DNA from: Halichondria panicea
Lineage: Eukaryota; Porifera; Demospongiae; Suberitida; Halichondriidae
Reading direction: 5' to 3'
Length of the DNA stretch: 64,000 nucleotides
NCBI RefSeq assembly: GCF_963675165.1
Contig: NC_087378.1
Coordinates: 5,265,205-5,329,204 of the forward strand
Shown here piece by piece: positions 10,687 to 21,689 of the stretch. Positions within the stretch are counted from its first letter, which is position 1. Each line of letters starts with the position of its first letter. The position numbers were made by a program, and so were the translations under genes. The notes under the pieces are model-generated. The model worked only from the letters and a program-made list of their open reading frames with translations, had not been told where the DNA came from and did no database searches.

Positions 10687-12431
10687 TGTGTGTGTGTGTG
10701 TGTATTGTAAGTACTACTCATAATGAGCAGTACACTATAATTTGACAAGCTACATTTGTGGGCATATGTCATGAATACACCATTGCATGTTATCACTCTA
10801 TGCTCACCTTGATAACATCAGTCAGTGACTGTACATAAGCACGCTCAGTGACTATCACCTCTTTGACGACGTGAGTGCATTTCACAGGCCAAGAATCAGA
10901 CAACTTCTCTAGTATATCGACATCAGAGAAACTATATAGACAAAACAAAAAACATAAAGGCTTGTAAAGCTATATACACAGCAGATGAGACTTGTAGAGT
11001 ATAACTGTTTTTCGATAGAGAAAAAGAACACGCCAAATGAATTAATGCTTGCTTGGACACAGTTAAATATTTCACACAATCTTCTTACTATGACTGGCTC
11101 ACAAATACGTGAGCCACTGAAGCAGGCACAATAAAAACAAAGATTACCCAGTGCAAATACCCTAAGCCAAAATAAAGTGTATATAAAATTATAGACCTAT
11201 AAGTTATTATAATAGCTGAAAGTACAATCAGAGATAAGCATTCACTTGACAATATAATTATAACTGTTATCAGTACAATAACAGTATAGAGTACATACAC
11301 ATGAAAGGGATTTTACCTGAACATAAATTCCATCGATCGCATGGTCCCTGGGCTTATAGAACAGGGAAAATGGCTGTCGCTATCTTCCAAGAGGGACAGT
11401 CGTGATGTTCTATTAGAGTAGATGCTAGAAGTATCTGTGGGCATTGTTGGTTCAATTCGTATCAGTCTCATACTACTTCGTGTTCCATTGTGAGCTTGAA
11501 ACTTAGTTGAGGGTTTCTGAGTTACATTAACCTTCGTTGATTTTGGGGACACAAATGGACAACTGTTAACGATTGTTGATGTACTCTTTAGAGGTGATTT
11601 TGGCGGGGGAGTTGGTTGTTTGCTGTCTCTAGCAGGTTCTGTTTTATTATCAGTTGGAGATTCTGGATCATGTTTTGGTACTCTTGTAACGGGTGATTTT
11701 AGCGGAGGAGTGGGTGGTCTTCTACCCATGTTGTGCTTTGACAGACTGCTTAGCGGGGATTTAAGTGGAGAGGTTGCTTTGACTGTACCCAGTTCCTTTG
11801 AGTTTGGTCTTGATTTTTGCAGAGAAAACTGCTTGCATACAGGTTCATCAAATTCTCGCTCATTTTCAGCTGATTCAGGTGTTGAAAACATTTTGACAGG
11901 AGATTTCGGTGGCAAAATTGGGTCCTTTGTAGGTATACCAGCTTTCAGCACACACTTTCGAGGGGAGACTGGGGGTCCATTATTCTGTAACAGAGACTGT
12001 TCTTCTTGTTCTTTGGTGACAGTGCCAACATGGATGATGGATGTGAAGCCATTTGGTGTGGTAGAATTTTGCATAGTTGCTATGGCATCAGTTTCAGAGA
12101 TGGCAGAAATCATCGGTGCACACACACATTCAGCTCCAAAACTTGATTGCATTCCATTATGATCACGGTCCATTGTGGAGCAGTCAGTTTCGAGTGGGCT
12201 CAATGGTCTTGTCTCAGAGTTGAGGGCTGTTGGTAGCATCATTGGTAAGTTTGACAGAGCTGATATTTTAGCTGGTTTATTATGAACTCTGAAAGGACTT
12301 AACGAAACCAAAGTTTTAGGCTGAGGACTTTCTTGAATTTGAGATGGGAAGAAAAGGCCATGTTGAGTCCCACAATGGCTGGGTGAATTTGGTGGGAATA
12401 GGGGCTTCTTTTCAACAAAAAGTGATGCCAT
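8228..12431 (-). CDS. Rho guanine-nucleotide exchange factor, DH domain, no PH domain seen
   Basis: Predicted activator of Rho-family GTPases. Nine exons join in phase to 759 aa: 12431-11317, 10931-10808, 10649-10546, 10362-10188, 9906-9700, 9643-9583, 9423-9291, 8783-8596, 8400-8228. Residues 1-371 are disordered and Pro/Ser-rich with repeated KSP boxes (LPPKSPVK, PPLKSPVT, PPPKSPLK), which fit SH3 ligands and proline-directed kinase sites. The DH domain (about 380-600) shows VVKEVIVTERAYVQSL, FARVFVDCDFITQY, TSYLIKPVQRILKYPLLLED and LKQALEKMSSVALQINRAF. After it come only a Ser-rich segment and a basic tail with FRFGRSSNK and RRFGRSKKSK; nothing reads as a PH domain. The intron after exon 5 has a GC donor (CCA|GCAAGT), chosen because it is the only in-phase join. 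An acceptor just upstream of the chosen ATG (TTGTTTAG at about 12462) leaves room for earlier coding exons. Confidence 0.85.
8896..9234. repeat. Inverted-repeat element with TCAGGGCTGCAT ends and G/C homopolymer tracts
   Basis: CAGGGCTGCATACAGGATTT at the left and TGCAGCCCTGA at the right are inverted. Runs of G lie just inside each end. It lies in the RhoGEF intron between the exons at 9291 and 8783. Related G-tract inserts occur at 19176-19368 and within 24625-25136. Confidence 0.65.
10653..10703. repeat. GT/CA microsatellite abutting a splice acceptor
   Basis: A (TG)n tract of about 50 bp. On the minus strand it reads CACACACACATGCAG and directly precedes the RhoGEF exon starting at 10649, so the dinucleotide repeat occupies the place of the polypyrimidine tract. 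Confidence 0.85.
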
Positions 12432-13145
12432 GGCTGACCAGTAAATTAGCTTTTGAGCTTCACTAAACAACAGAACTTTAAGACAGAATCAGTAACAGAC
12501 TAAACTACAGCTAAAGGAGATATCAACTACTTCTACAATGCTATTAGTGCAGTTTAATACAGCACATTGCATATATACATCCCCCTAGCTACAGGATATG
12601 CAACTCATGACAGTGAAATAACATCAACCATTTCCTTGTATAGATTTGTATTGTTTATTTAAGCTTGCACATCAACCATGAAAAAATGTGTCTATGAGCA
12701 ATCATCCACAACCATCCATCAAAAACCGCATAACTTCGATACACAGGGGATAAAATGGCGCTACTGAGAAAATGGGGGAAAACCTAAAGAGTGGTGAGTT
12801 ATAAAAATAGCAATGCAAAAAGTATGTGGTTAGAAAACATAATAGATATGCAAACACAAAGACTTTCAGTAATAATTATACTTGATTGATAATGGCCAAA
12901 ATAAAAACACCGTGACTGTCACTCTTGATTTAAATGTCAGTCTCACAGTATAGTAACAGCTCTGATGAATTCTCAAGTGTATACAACAGGCAGGCGGAGA
13001 GTGCATGCATAGGTGAGTTATAAAACTAGCAATGCTTGTGGTTATAAAACATACATATATAAGATAAATGCAAACACAAAGCTTTCAATGTGATCAACAC
13101 AAGATAATGGCCAAAAAGTAAGTGAAGTGAACACTGTGACTGCTG
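12432..13145. other. Intergenic gap between RhoGEF 5' end and TAF1B 3' end
   Basis: 714 bp between two minus-strand genes. It contains a degenerate copy of the TAF1B 3' end (next entry) and must hold the RhoGEF promoter. No other gene seen. Confidence 0.6.
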
Positions 13146-13212
13146 TCACTCTTGATTGTCAGCATTCAAACCAACACCTTTCTCTGATGAATTCTCAAGT
13201 GTACAACAGGCG
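12793..13212. repeat. Degenerate tandem duplication of the TAF1B 3' end (period about 220 bp)
   Basis: Two units, about 12793-12992 and 13013-13212, share in order GTGAGTTATAAAA-TAGCAATGC, ATGCAAACACAAAG, GATAATGGCCAAAA, TGTCACTCTTGATT and GATGAATTCTCAAGTGTA. The right-hand unit holds the real TAF1B stop codon (13146-13148) and its last codons. The left-hand unit has lost the frame, so it is a non-coding relic. Confidence 0.8.
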
Positions 13213-16200
13213 TCAGACTTTGCAAGTGTTGAAAAAGTTTCCTCCTGAAAAAGGTGATTGGTGCATGAAATACTCAGTTCATCTTCTATTTGGAGTGCAC
13301 TCAACTTAGGCGACGGAGGGTGTGCAATTCCGGCATTGCACTGAAATAGGCTACTAGTAGACTCTTGACTATGTGGCTTAGTTACATCCATGAACAGAGT
13401 TTGATATTGGGAATCAGTTAGCTCAGGACACTCTGGTTCAATTTGAGACAAGCTTGGTGACTGTGAATCCACAATTACATTACAAAATGGTACAGGCAAA
13501 AACCGAGTCTTGGCTTGTTGTGCAGCTATCGCATGGAACTGGGTTTCTGTTTCTGTTTCTGAAGTGATATCCTCTCGATGCTTTATCCCTGTTTGTGGGA
13601 CAGATTCTTTACACTGAATCACTGTCTGCGGTACGGCCTCTACTTGTGGAACAGGTATCTCTGGACACCGGTTCACCGTTTGGGATAACTGATACTCAAA
13701 CATACTAAGTAACGCTTCTTGAAGTTGGGGAAATCTGTGTTTTAAACCAGGAGAAGGGGGGACTACAATTGGAGGTTGGGGTTCATGTAGTTGAGACAGG
13801 TGAGCTCCAGAACCAATTTCCTGGCAATCTGATTCCTGCATGCCAGAAGCTTGAAATTCGTGGATATTGAAGATTTGTGACGGGGACTCAATGGTAATAC
13901 AGTTTTTTGTTTCGGAAAAAGCCACATTAGAATCTTGAATCTTGATATGCAACTGAGACTCAGAATATTGTGGTGCACTTTCTGTGTCAAAAGTAGAACC
14001 AGAATGTTGTGTTGCACCTTCTGTGTCAAAACTAGAACCTAAAGTCTCGATCTTGGAGCTAACAGAAGGTTGTGGTGAACCTTTAGTTTCTAAAAGAGGC
14101 GCGTGGATATCGACAGAATCAGAATCTTGCGATTGAGCATCAGAGCTAAAATCAAAAAGGTCGTTAATTTTAAATTCCGAGAGGCTCATGTTCATTATTT
14201 CTTGAAACTGAGAGTCATGACAGCTGAAATTCAGCTCATGGCTTGAAGTCTGAGACTCGGAGATACTCGAATACTGAATATCATCAGTTTGGGTCTTTTT
14301 TTCAAACTTCCAGCGTCCTAACGGTATACGAACCTCCGGATCATCTGTTTCAGGCACAAACATCCAGCGCCTAAATGGTATACGACTGCTGGGTTTCTTG
14401 TTTTGACTAACATTCTGCACTCTCTGAGGCAACGGGAACAGTGCCTCCTCAGTCTGTGTCTGTGAATGTGTCTGTTTTTCACTGTATTGATATTTATTAC
14501 CGGTTTTAAACTCCAGCAATATGCTGTACGCCTGCTTTAACGTGTCAGTTGCAGACACGATCTGCGATTCAATACAACACACTTGTTCGTAGAGTTCTGT
14601 TGCCGAAACATCAAGAATATTAGAACAAGTCTGTAACAAGAATTTAAAAGAGTGAGAGAATTCAATTTCATGAAATCTGTTACTCTTAGGGCCTCTCTGT
14701 AGACAGTCAAAAAGTTTCCAGGAAACATGTTCTGACTTCACAAGGTCGGAAACGTACACTCTCCTTATTGGTCTGAATGTCACTTCACACTGGCGCTTGT
14801 CGTTGCAGCCAGGTGGTAACTCCTCCCATTTATTTGTTTTCAACCGAGCTCGCTTTATAATATCGCTCAATTCACTGCAGAACTCAGGATCCAAGGGTTG
14901 AACTGTGCAGATGAAATTATAGTACACTGTCACAAGCACCTAAACCACTCATGTGAATATAAGGAGAACTCTACTAATTACACCTATAATGATGAATGTC
15001 CGGTGATAAATTATACACAAGCAGTAGTAGCCGGGTACTTACATTGAAGAGCAATTATACTACTGTAGTGAACATTATTATCATTAACTATACATTATGT
15101 ATGTGTACGTAGTAATAAATGCACATAAGAAGGAGAATACTGTAATGGAAATGCTTCGCTACAGTGAAAACTTACGGGTATCAGGATTTTTGTCAGTAGG
15201 ATTAAAACGAGCACTCGTCAGAAGCTCATCATGGCAATACTCGATGAAATTGCTGGGATTCGTGACTAAGGCAAGCTCACTGTTAAAAGGAATTAATGAA
15301 ACCAATAAATATTATGAATCGATGCTTTAAATGTTTACGGCCCGCTTCCAAATCACACCTACATGTATACCATTTGTGAACACAGACATTTACTGAAAAT
15401 AACTAGAGCACTGAAGTGATAAACCCTCGGCGATTTTACGTCTCATAATACGTGTCACAACTCCAGATTGTTGCACAAATTAAGTGAAAGTTAGTATAAG
15501 AATGTACATGAACATGGAAACCTAGCAGCAACTACCCGGAGGAAAATAAGATTTGAAAGCTTTGACAAGGTTTTGAAAGCGGGCAGTGGTGCATGCACCA
15601 AGTAGAGCCAGCAAGCCTAAAATGTTGTCTGGACAGCTATCCATGCTGTAAACGCAGTGCTATGCATGGCATCCAGATGAGTAGACTCAGATATCACACA
15701 AAACCAACCGCAGCCACGCCTCGGGTAACAATTGCTATAAACCAGCGTGTAGATGAACGTACAATGTCATACAGTATATACCTTTTAAACCTGTAGGCAC
15801 TTGGGTTGTACCATAGCTACCTTGAATGCAAATTATAGACATGTGTATCACCAACCCAGAGTATACAGCCATCTATTAGCCATGGAATAATTACTTCCCC
15901 ATACCTCTTATTCTCAGGAATGCCATTTGAGAGAGATACAAGTCTCTTTTTGCAGTAGAGCGCTACCCAATCTTCCCACAGGTATAAGTAGTCACCATCA
16001 TCAGGTGGGTTCTCTTCCTGACAATCTTGACGAACCCACTCAACCATCTCACTACATAGCAGAAGAATTCTCATCAAAACAAAACTGCACTGTGTTTGAG
16101 GAGCAGTGAGGGATTGAACTTGAAACAAAGCCTCTAAAATAGCAGCTCATAATTATGACCGCTTCGGAAATAACAGTACATGTAGATATGGGAAGGTATC

Positions 16201-19200
16201 AGCCTGTACTGTGAATAAAGCTGTACAAGGAAGGCCTGAAAATACACTAACGCAAAATAATTATACACATGCATGTATGATGTATTTACTCAGTGAATTT
16301 CATGAGCACAAGGTCATAGGTGTGCAATTCAAACTCACTCACAATTCATAAATATCATCTAAGCGGTAGGCCATCCTCAGCAGGTACACAACGATTGACA
16401 TGCACCGAATTTCAAAGGTGCGATGAGTGTGAATGAAAGCAGCATCAAACTCAGGGCTTTCGATACAACTCAAAGCCCTGCCCACCATTTTGTTGAAGTA
16501 CTCAGGAAGATGCAGTTTCTTGGTGAAGATCTGGCACATGGTTGTTGGGGTGATGGTGGGTATTGGTGGGAGAGGAAGGTACCAACACAGATTACGCAAA
16601 AAAATGTACAGTTGATCCGCAGACATGTCTCCCTGTGCATGCAAACAGCATAATAAACAATAATTATTAGTCAACTATAAATTGATGACAGATAGCTAAG
16701 CATACTTACAAATAAAAAAGTTTGATAAAAGCAATTTAAATCCATGTACACAATATAATATACAAGCCACTTCTTAGTCCAACATGAGTTGCTTACTGCC
16801 TTAGAAGAAAGTGAGGTTGCGTCCTTGCTTTGGAAGTAGCTGCTAGGGAGCAGGCTCAATACATTGTGATATGGGAATTGATTAAGCTGGATCCATCTGA
16901 GAAAAAATATACAACTTTTTGTGTGAATAATATTATAGTCTACGACAGTTTTTTGTACGAATGCAGCAGGATCAGCAATATTCCAGTAGTCTACAGCTAG
17001 CATAATTATTTTCAAAGCTTTAAGGACAATTTTCTGTGTTTCCTAGCTACTACATAATTGTGTATACATAAAAAATTAGCAATGGTATGCAAAAACACCT
17101 TGCAAAATCGCTTAGAAGAACATTCTGTTGTGTGTAGAGAAGACCCAGGTAGCAGATAGCCACAGTGTGCTTCAGAGATAGAACCCTCATGTGTGATCCA
17201 CCTTGCTTCTTAAGGGTCTTGTAGTACTCATCAGCCTCCTCTTTAGAGTTGTCTTTACTAACCAACTTTTCCACAGATGCAGTATTCTCCTCATCAGAAG
17301 CGCTGCTCTCTTCAAATAGGTGTACATCATCAGAGAATCCACTCAGAGGACTATTAGGTTCTTCTTTCACGTTTGTCGACAACATTTTTCCAGCCTTTTC
17401 TAAAAAATCTCCATCATAGCCAACCTTTGCCTCTGCAGTCTTTACAGTGCTTGTTGTCTCAGTAGGGTGTAATAACTTTTCAAGATCGTGTGAGAGCTCA
17501 GCATCAAAGTCAATCTTTCTCCTAGCACCCTTGTTCTTTGAACTAAATTCATGCTTATTGGACTGTATCTTAGCTTTAATACCAACACCAGTGTGGCCTT
17601 TTTGTGCATTTCTCGACATTTCAGTAACACTCTTTCTTTTTATTTTCATAGGACTTGCTTTTGTTTTTTTAGAAATTCTTCTACGCTTGGATGGCATTGA
17701 CTCGCACTCACAAACAAAGTTCTCATCATCAAGATCACGACTTGTACCGGCCTTTAATTTCCCGAACCTTACACATGCTTTACAAGTACATTCTTTTTTA
17801 GTAACATGAGGTGTGAGGGTAGGTAGGGAATTTTTACAAGAGGGGCATAGAGACTGCTTTCTCTTGGGTGCTCTGGCCTTAGTGATACGATTCTTCACTT
17901 GCTTTGCTGTTTCATTCGAACGCACTTTTGGATTATTCTTGTATTTCAATTGCTTTTCTGAAAGATCTTGATGCATACATTTTATGGGAAGTTCTATTGA
18001 GTTCTTGAAAGCATATCCACTGTATTTAAGGAACCTGAACCAGACGAGCTTAACAGCTTCCTATGAATAAATTTAGAGAGAAAAACCACATGCAAAACTA
18101 GAGCACTAAAGTGCAAACCCTCGGCTGGTAACATGACAATAAAAAAACCAGAGGAATGATATAATTATAATGCAGTGCATGTAGCATATGTAAACAACTC
18201 AAGAGCAATAAAACTAAACTAACAACGTGCACAACAACAACTTTCATCTTAATGTCTAATTACACGTTGACAAAAGATTAACAGGAAATGAATTCAGGAC
18301 AGATCGTATATTGGGTTTAGAATGTGCCACTTAGTCTGGCCACGCCCTCCCCAATTCCTATCGGGTCAAGTTAACTGTTCGTGACGACACCCTAAGAGAT
18401 CTTGGGGTGTGAAACCGCACGCATGCAGTTGTGTAAACTCAGCATCACGTGCATATACTAAGTGCTCTTATAATGACAAAATGTCGTCCTGGCAGTGGTG
18501 TTTGAGGAAAAAAAAAAGAAAGGTCTTAAGGACAAACCATTAATCTGATTCTAGCCATGTGTCCAGACTCCCAATCATCTAGTGTTCATGTAAACTTCTC
18601 AGTGCTAGTGGCAGCAGTTGCAGACTGGGATGGGAGAATACTCACAAATATCAGTCGAGGCTCTTTTCTTCAGCAGTAGCATGGCTATTTTAGGTATAGA
18701 TCGGCTACAGCTAGTATTATCAGTAGAGCTATCTGTATCATGACTGGCACTGTGCACTCGAATCATTTTTCTAGGAGCAGCTTACTGTGTTCACACGTGG
18801 CAGAAAATTTTACCGAGCATGCACATCTGAGGTTACTAATTGCAATTATTGTCCGGAAATTGCCCTGTGGCCGGACGTTAATAAGAGCACTGATATATAG
18901 ATGGGCTCGCCTATATATCTCAAGACTGAGCTCAAAGAACTACAGTATGAGACACTGTGGAGCATGTCATTTTTATATTATGGAGCTATTATATAGTGCC
19001 TTAGAATTCTTGGACAGCCGAAGGAAGTCCTAAAAACCTGAGTGACAGGGTTCGTTCTAGACACATGAAAATATTAACTTGAAGTCTTTATTTGTGTACT
19101 GAATTATGCCTCGGTGTGCATGCGCAAGCGAGGTGTACGGTAGTGTGTTTGTGTGTCTGTGTGTGTAGACTGCTACATCTGCCAGGGTGTCATACAGAAT

Positions 19201-21231
19201 TTTGAAGTAGAGGGGGGAAATGAGTAAAGTAACCAGAAAATGTTGCTAAAAAAAGGTTAACAGTTATTTCAATACCCAGCTATGGACACTCAGTCATAAT
19301 TGAAAGGGGGGGGGGATTGGAGCTAGGGGGGATATCCCCCCTCCCCCCTCGTATGACAGCTAGCCTGTCTGCTCAAGGATGAATCAAGTGCAAGTAAGAG
19401 TTTCTATAGGCTTCTAGTCATGTTTTCTTGGAAATTCGTGGATTTGCAAAATAATGCTTCGTTCTTGAGTTTTGCTTACTTGGAATGCCATTGCAGCCTT
19501 TTCAGAAGAATGCGTAGCAAAACTTGTTCACCGAGTGTTGCTACTCTACTTAGTAGTTAGCTCTGCACTAGAACGCTAGCTATTGGTAGCTGCAAGCTAT
19601 TGGTAGCTGCAAGAGTGAGAAGAGAGCTAAGGCTCTGCTGATGCAGCCATTAATTTTAGACTTGAACTTTTAGCATCGATCGTTTTTAACAGCAATCATG
19701 GTCGATCATTTACCCACTCTCTGAGTTTCCGTTTCCCTTGTGATTCTGCCTGCATGCAACTAAATTAATTTAATGCAAAAGCTATTAGTTATGTAGCTTT
19801 GGCACCTCACCGAGGCATCAGCACCGCAGACTTTCATTTATTGTCAGTGTCAGAACACATGCATTATTACTCTTCGACTACTAAAAACAAGGTACACAGA
19901 ACAATCGTCTTGTAACCGCGCCCCATTTCGGTAGAGTGAAATCTGATGTTGTCGTACCTCCTCTGACCACAGTGGCTAACACTTAATTTAATATCACCAC
20001 TCAGTTATCTAACCGCGGCACTTATAAGGCGTGACACAACTCTTGATCTATCAAGACCCTTTTCCAAAGAGGCTGATATACGAGACTATGCGTCTCCTTG
20101 CGGATGACACTTGTACAAGGTACAAGCCTGATTGTATTTCTAACTATGAGAATTGCATTTGATCTGTATGCTAACTGTATGCGCATGCCTCTCTCCACTG
20201 TAAAAGTATGTGTTAAGCAATTTTTAATGAGAAGAGTCGAACAGGGTGCATACAATTTTATTTACAGTAAAAACAACAAAACATTGCTTGCCAAAATTTA
20301 CCTACTACCGAATGTTTTGTGAGCATCAAACATTTGAGAACTTTGCGATAGTTGATCAATTCGCAACAACAAAATCCTAATTATTACACACGATCCTTGC
20401 CAGAACGCAGTAGTTAGATCGCAAAGGGTCAAATTTTCTGCTGATTTGGCTCATTCGCAAAGGTTTTTCACCCGCAAAATATTCTAGTAATACGGTATAA
20501 AATATTCTGTACTACCATTAGCGGGTAACTTTTGTGGGGTAAAAATTTGTTTATCTGAAAAACGGTGGTTTTCGTGAGTAAAATTTCGTTTAGTCTCGTT
20601 GCCTGCACTGCATTCATACGTTCTGGTAAGCCACACCTACGTTAACATTTCGTGGAGGTCAGCTTGCCTACGAAAACAACGAATTTTTACCACACGAAAC
20701 TTACCCGCTATACGGTATGTACTTTTCTACATAGATCCAAAAGTGTTGTGCTAGCAAGAACAAATCTTAAGCACCAACTCATCTACCATACCTTTAAAGA
20801 GGGGTCACATCCAAGGCGAATAAGAGCATTACACTGTATCTGCAGGATTTTTTGAAACTTTTCGAGGATTGTTACTTTTTCTTCTTTTTCATCATTATTT
20901 TCCTCTTCTATAAATAGCCATAATTATGTGGATTGTCATGACAATAAATGATTATAGGTACCATGTACCAATAAATAGTACTATGGTATGACCACCAACC
21001 TTTTATAGGAGTGGGTATGGCAACTTGAGAGGATTCGATCTTTTCCTTGACAACATACTGCTCTCTTGCTTGCTAGATAATTAATGTAGTATCTATCAGT
21101 GAATAGCTTTATAGTTAGGCACAGGCTAGGCTTGCCTGAGATTGTGTGCCACATTCCGAACAGAAAAAGAAACCGTTATCATTGATAAGATCTTCGCCAC
21201 CACATATCTCACACTTTTCGCTAACATCCAT
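13146..21231 (-). CDS. TAF1B: TAF1B, RNA polymerase I SL1 subunit (TFIIB-like), with long C-terminal extension
   Basis: TFIIB-related subunit of SL1/TIF-IB that recruits Pol I to rDNA promoters. Nine exons join in phase to 1242 aa: 21231-21136, 21072-21000, 20907-20792, 18060-17099, 16896-16797, 16632-16343, 16051-15821, 15279-15176, 14902-13146. Exon 1 encodes the zinc ribbon CEICGGEDLINDNGFFFCSE (C-X2-C-X14-C-X2-C). Exon 3 has EKFQKILQIQCNALIRLGCD. Exon 4 ends with a cyclin-fold start, HTVAICYLGLLYTQQNVLLS. Exon 6 has LPEYFNKMVGRAL and MSIVVYLLRMAYRLDDIYE. The last exon begins with the conserved FSHSFKFLLQTCSNILDVSA region, then runs on for over 400 residues of Gln/Ser/Glu-rich sequence. 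Human TAF1B is about 588 aa. Intron 1 has a GC donor (CAG|GCAAGC). The final acceptor is inside the longest open frame (CTGCACAG), as only that one keeps phase. Confidence 0.92.
19107..19817 (+). repeat. Inverted-repeat element family C with nested G-tract insert
   Basis: Ends TGCCTCGGTG and CACCGAGGCA. A GT-rich tract follows the left end. About 19176-19368 is a second element (TGTCATACAG ... GTATGACAG with G and C runs). The copy at 5017-5709 lacks it: there the sequence runs directly from GACTGCTACAGCTG to CTCAAGGATCAATGAAG. Confidence 0.75.
20513..20716. repeat. Family A inverted-repeat element
   Basis: Left end ACCATTAGCGGGTAACTTTT, right end AACTTACCCGCTATACGGTA, about 204 bp, in TAF1B intron 3. 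Internal order matches 4360-4566 and 47346-47551 (GTTTAGTCTCGT, TGCACTGCATT). Confidence 0.75.
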
Positions 21232-21689
21232 AGATCTATAGAGCAAGTACTGAGCGAGAGCGAAGAGAGACCAAATAATGAACACACAGAAGAATTTAAC
21301 TACACATGGCATGTACATGTTGTAATTAAAAGATGAAAACAATCCACGTGGGTGAGTGGAACTCTATAGGAAGCACACCACTCTGATTGATGCACACCAA
21401 ATCTGTCTCGCAATCACCAATCACGTGCAAAATCTTCACAACAATCATATTTAATACTGATATTAAACTTCAATCACCCCTCTGAATTGGACCCAGCCAC
21501 CAGGAAACTATTCAGGTGAGCTACAGAGCAACTAAGTGAATGTACCTGGCCATGATAATTATGATGATAGGCCTAGGTCTTGCCAGCATAAGATCACACA
21601 TGCCATGTACATGTGCTTTTACACTTTTTTGTTTATACATGTATAGGCATCACAATGGTAGCATGATCCTTGTGTGAAGCCCCCTGAAC
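21232..21689. promoter_or_regulatory. Divergent promoter region TAF1B / Kelch gene
   Basis: 458 bp between opposite start codons. Two CACGTG-type blocks are present (ATCCACGTGGGTGAG near 21342, ATCACGTGCAAAATC near 21420). An intron could end within the stretch upstream of 21690. Promoter role inferred from geometry. Confidence 0.5.

Larger units (their letters stand above)
18061..20791. other. TAF1B intron 3, repeat-rich
   Basis: 2.7 kb without coding sequence. It holds a segment at 18100-18130 matching CACTAAAGTGCAAACCCTCGG (end of the element at 38293-38891), the family C element 19107-19817 with a nested insert, and a family A element at 20513-20716. The stretch 18150-19100 shows no feature I can name. 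Confidence 0.6.

Noticed and set aside
11620-12162. 180-codon open frame on the plus strand
   Set aside because: It is the antisense of the Pro/Ser-rich RhoGEF exon 1; low-complexity coding keeps the opposite frame open. No splice or protein support.
14903-14939. Extending the last TAF1B exon to an acceptor at about 14939
   Set aside because: The preceding exon ends in phase 1; joining at 14939 shifts frame or meets a stop, whereas CTGCACAG at 14903 fits exactly.
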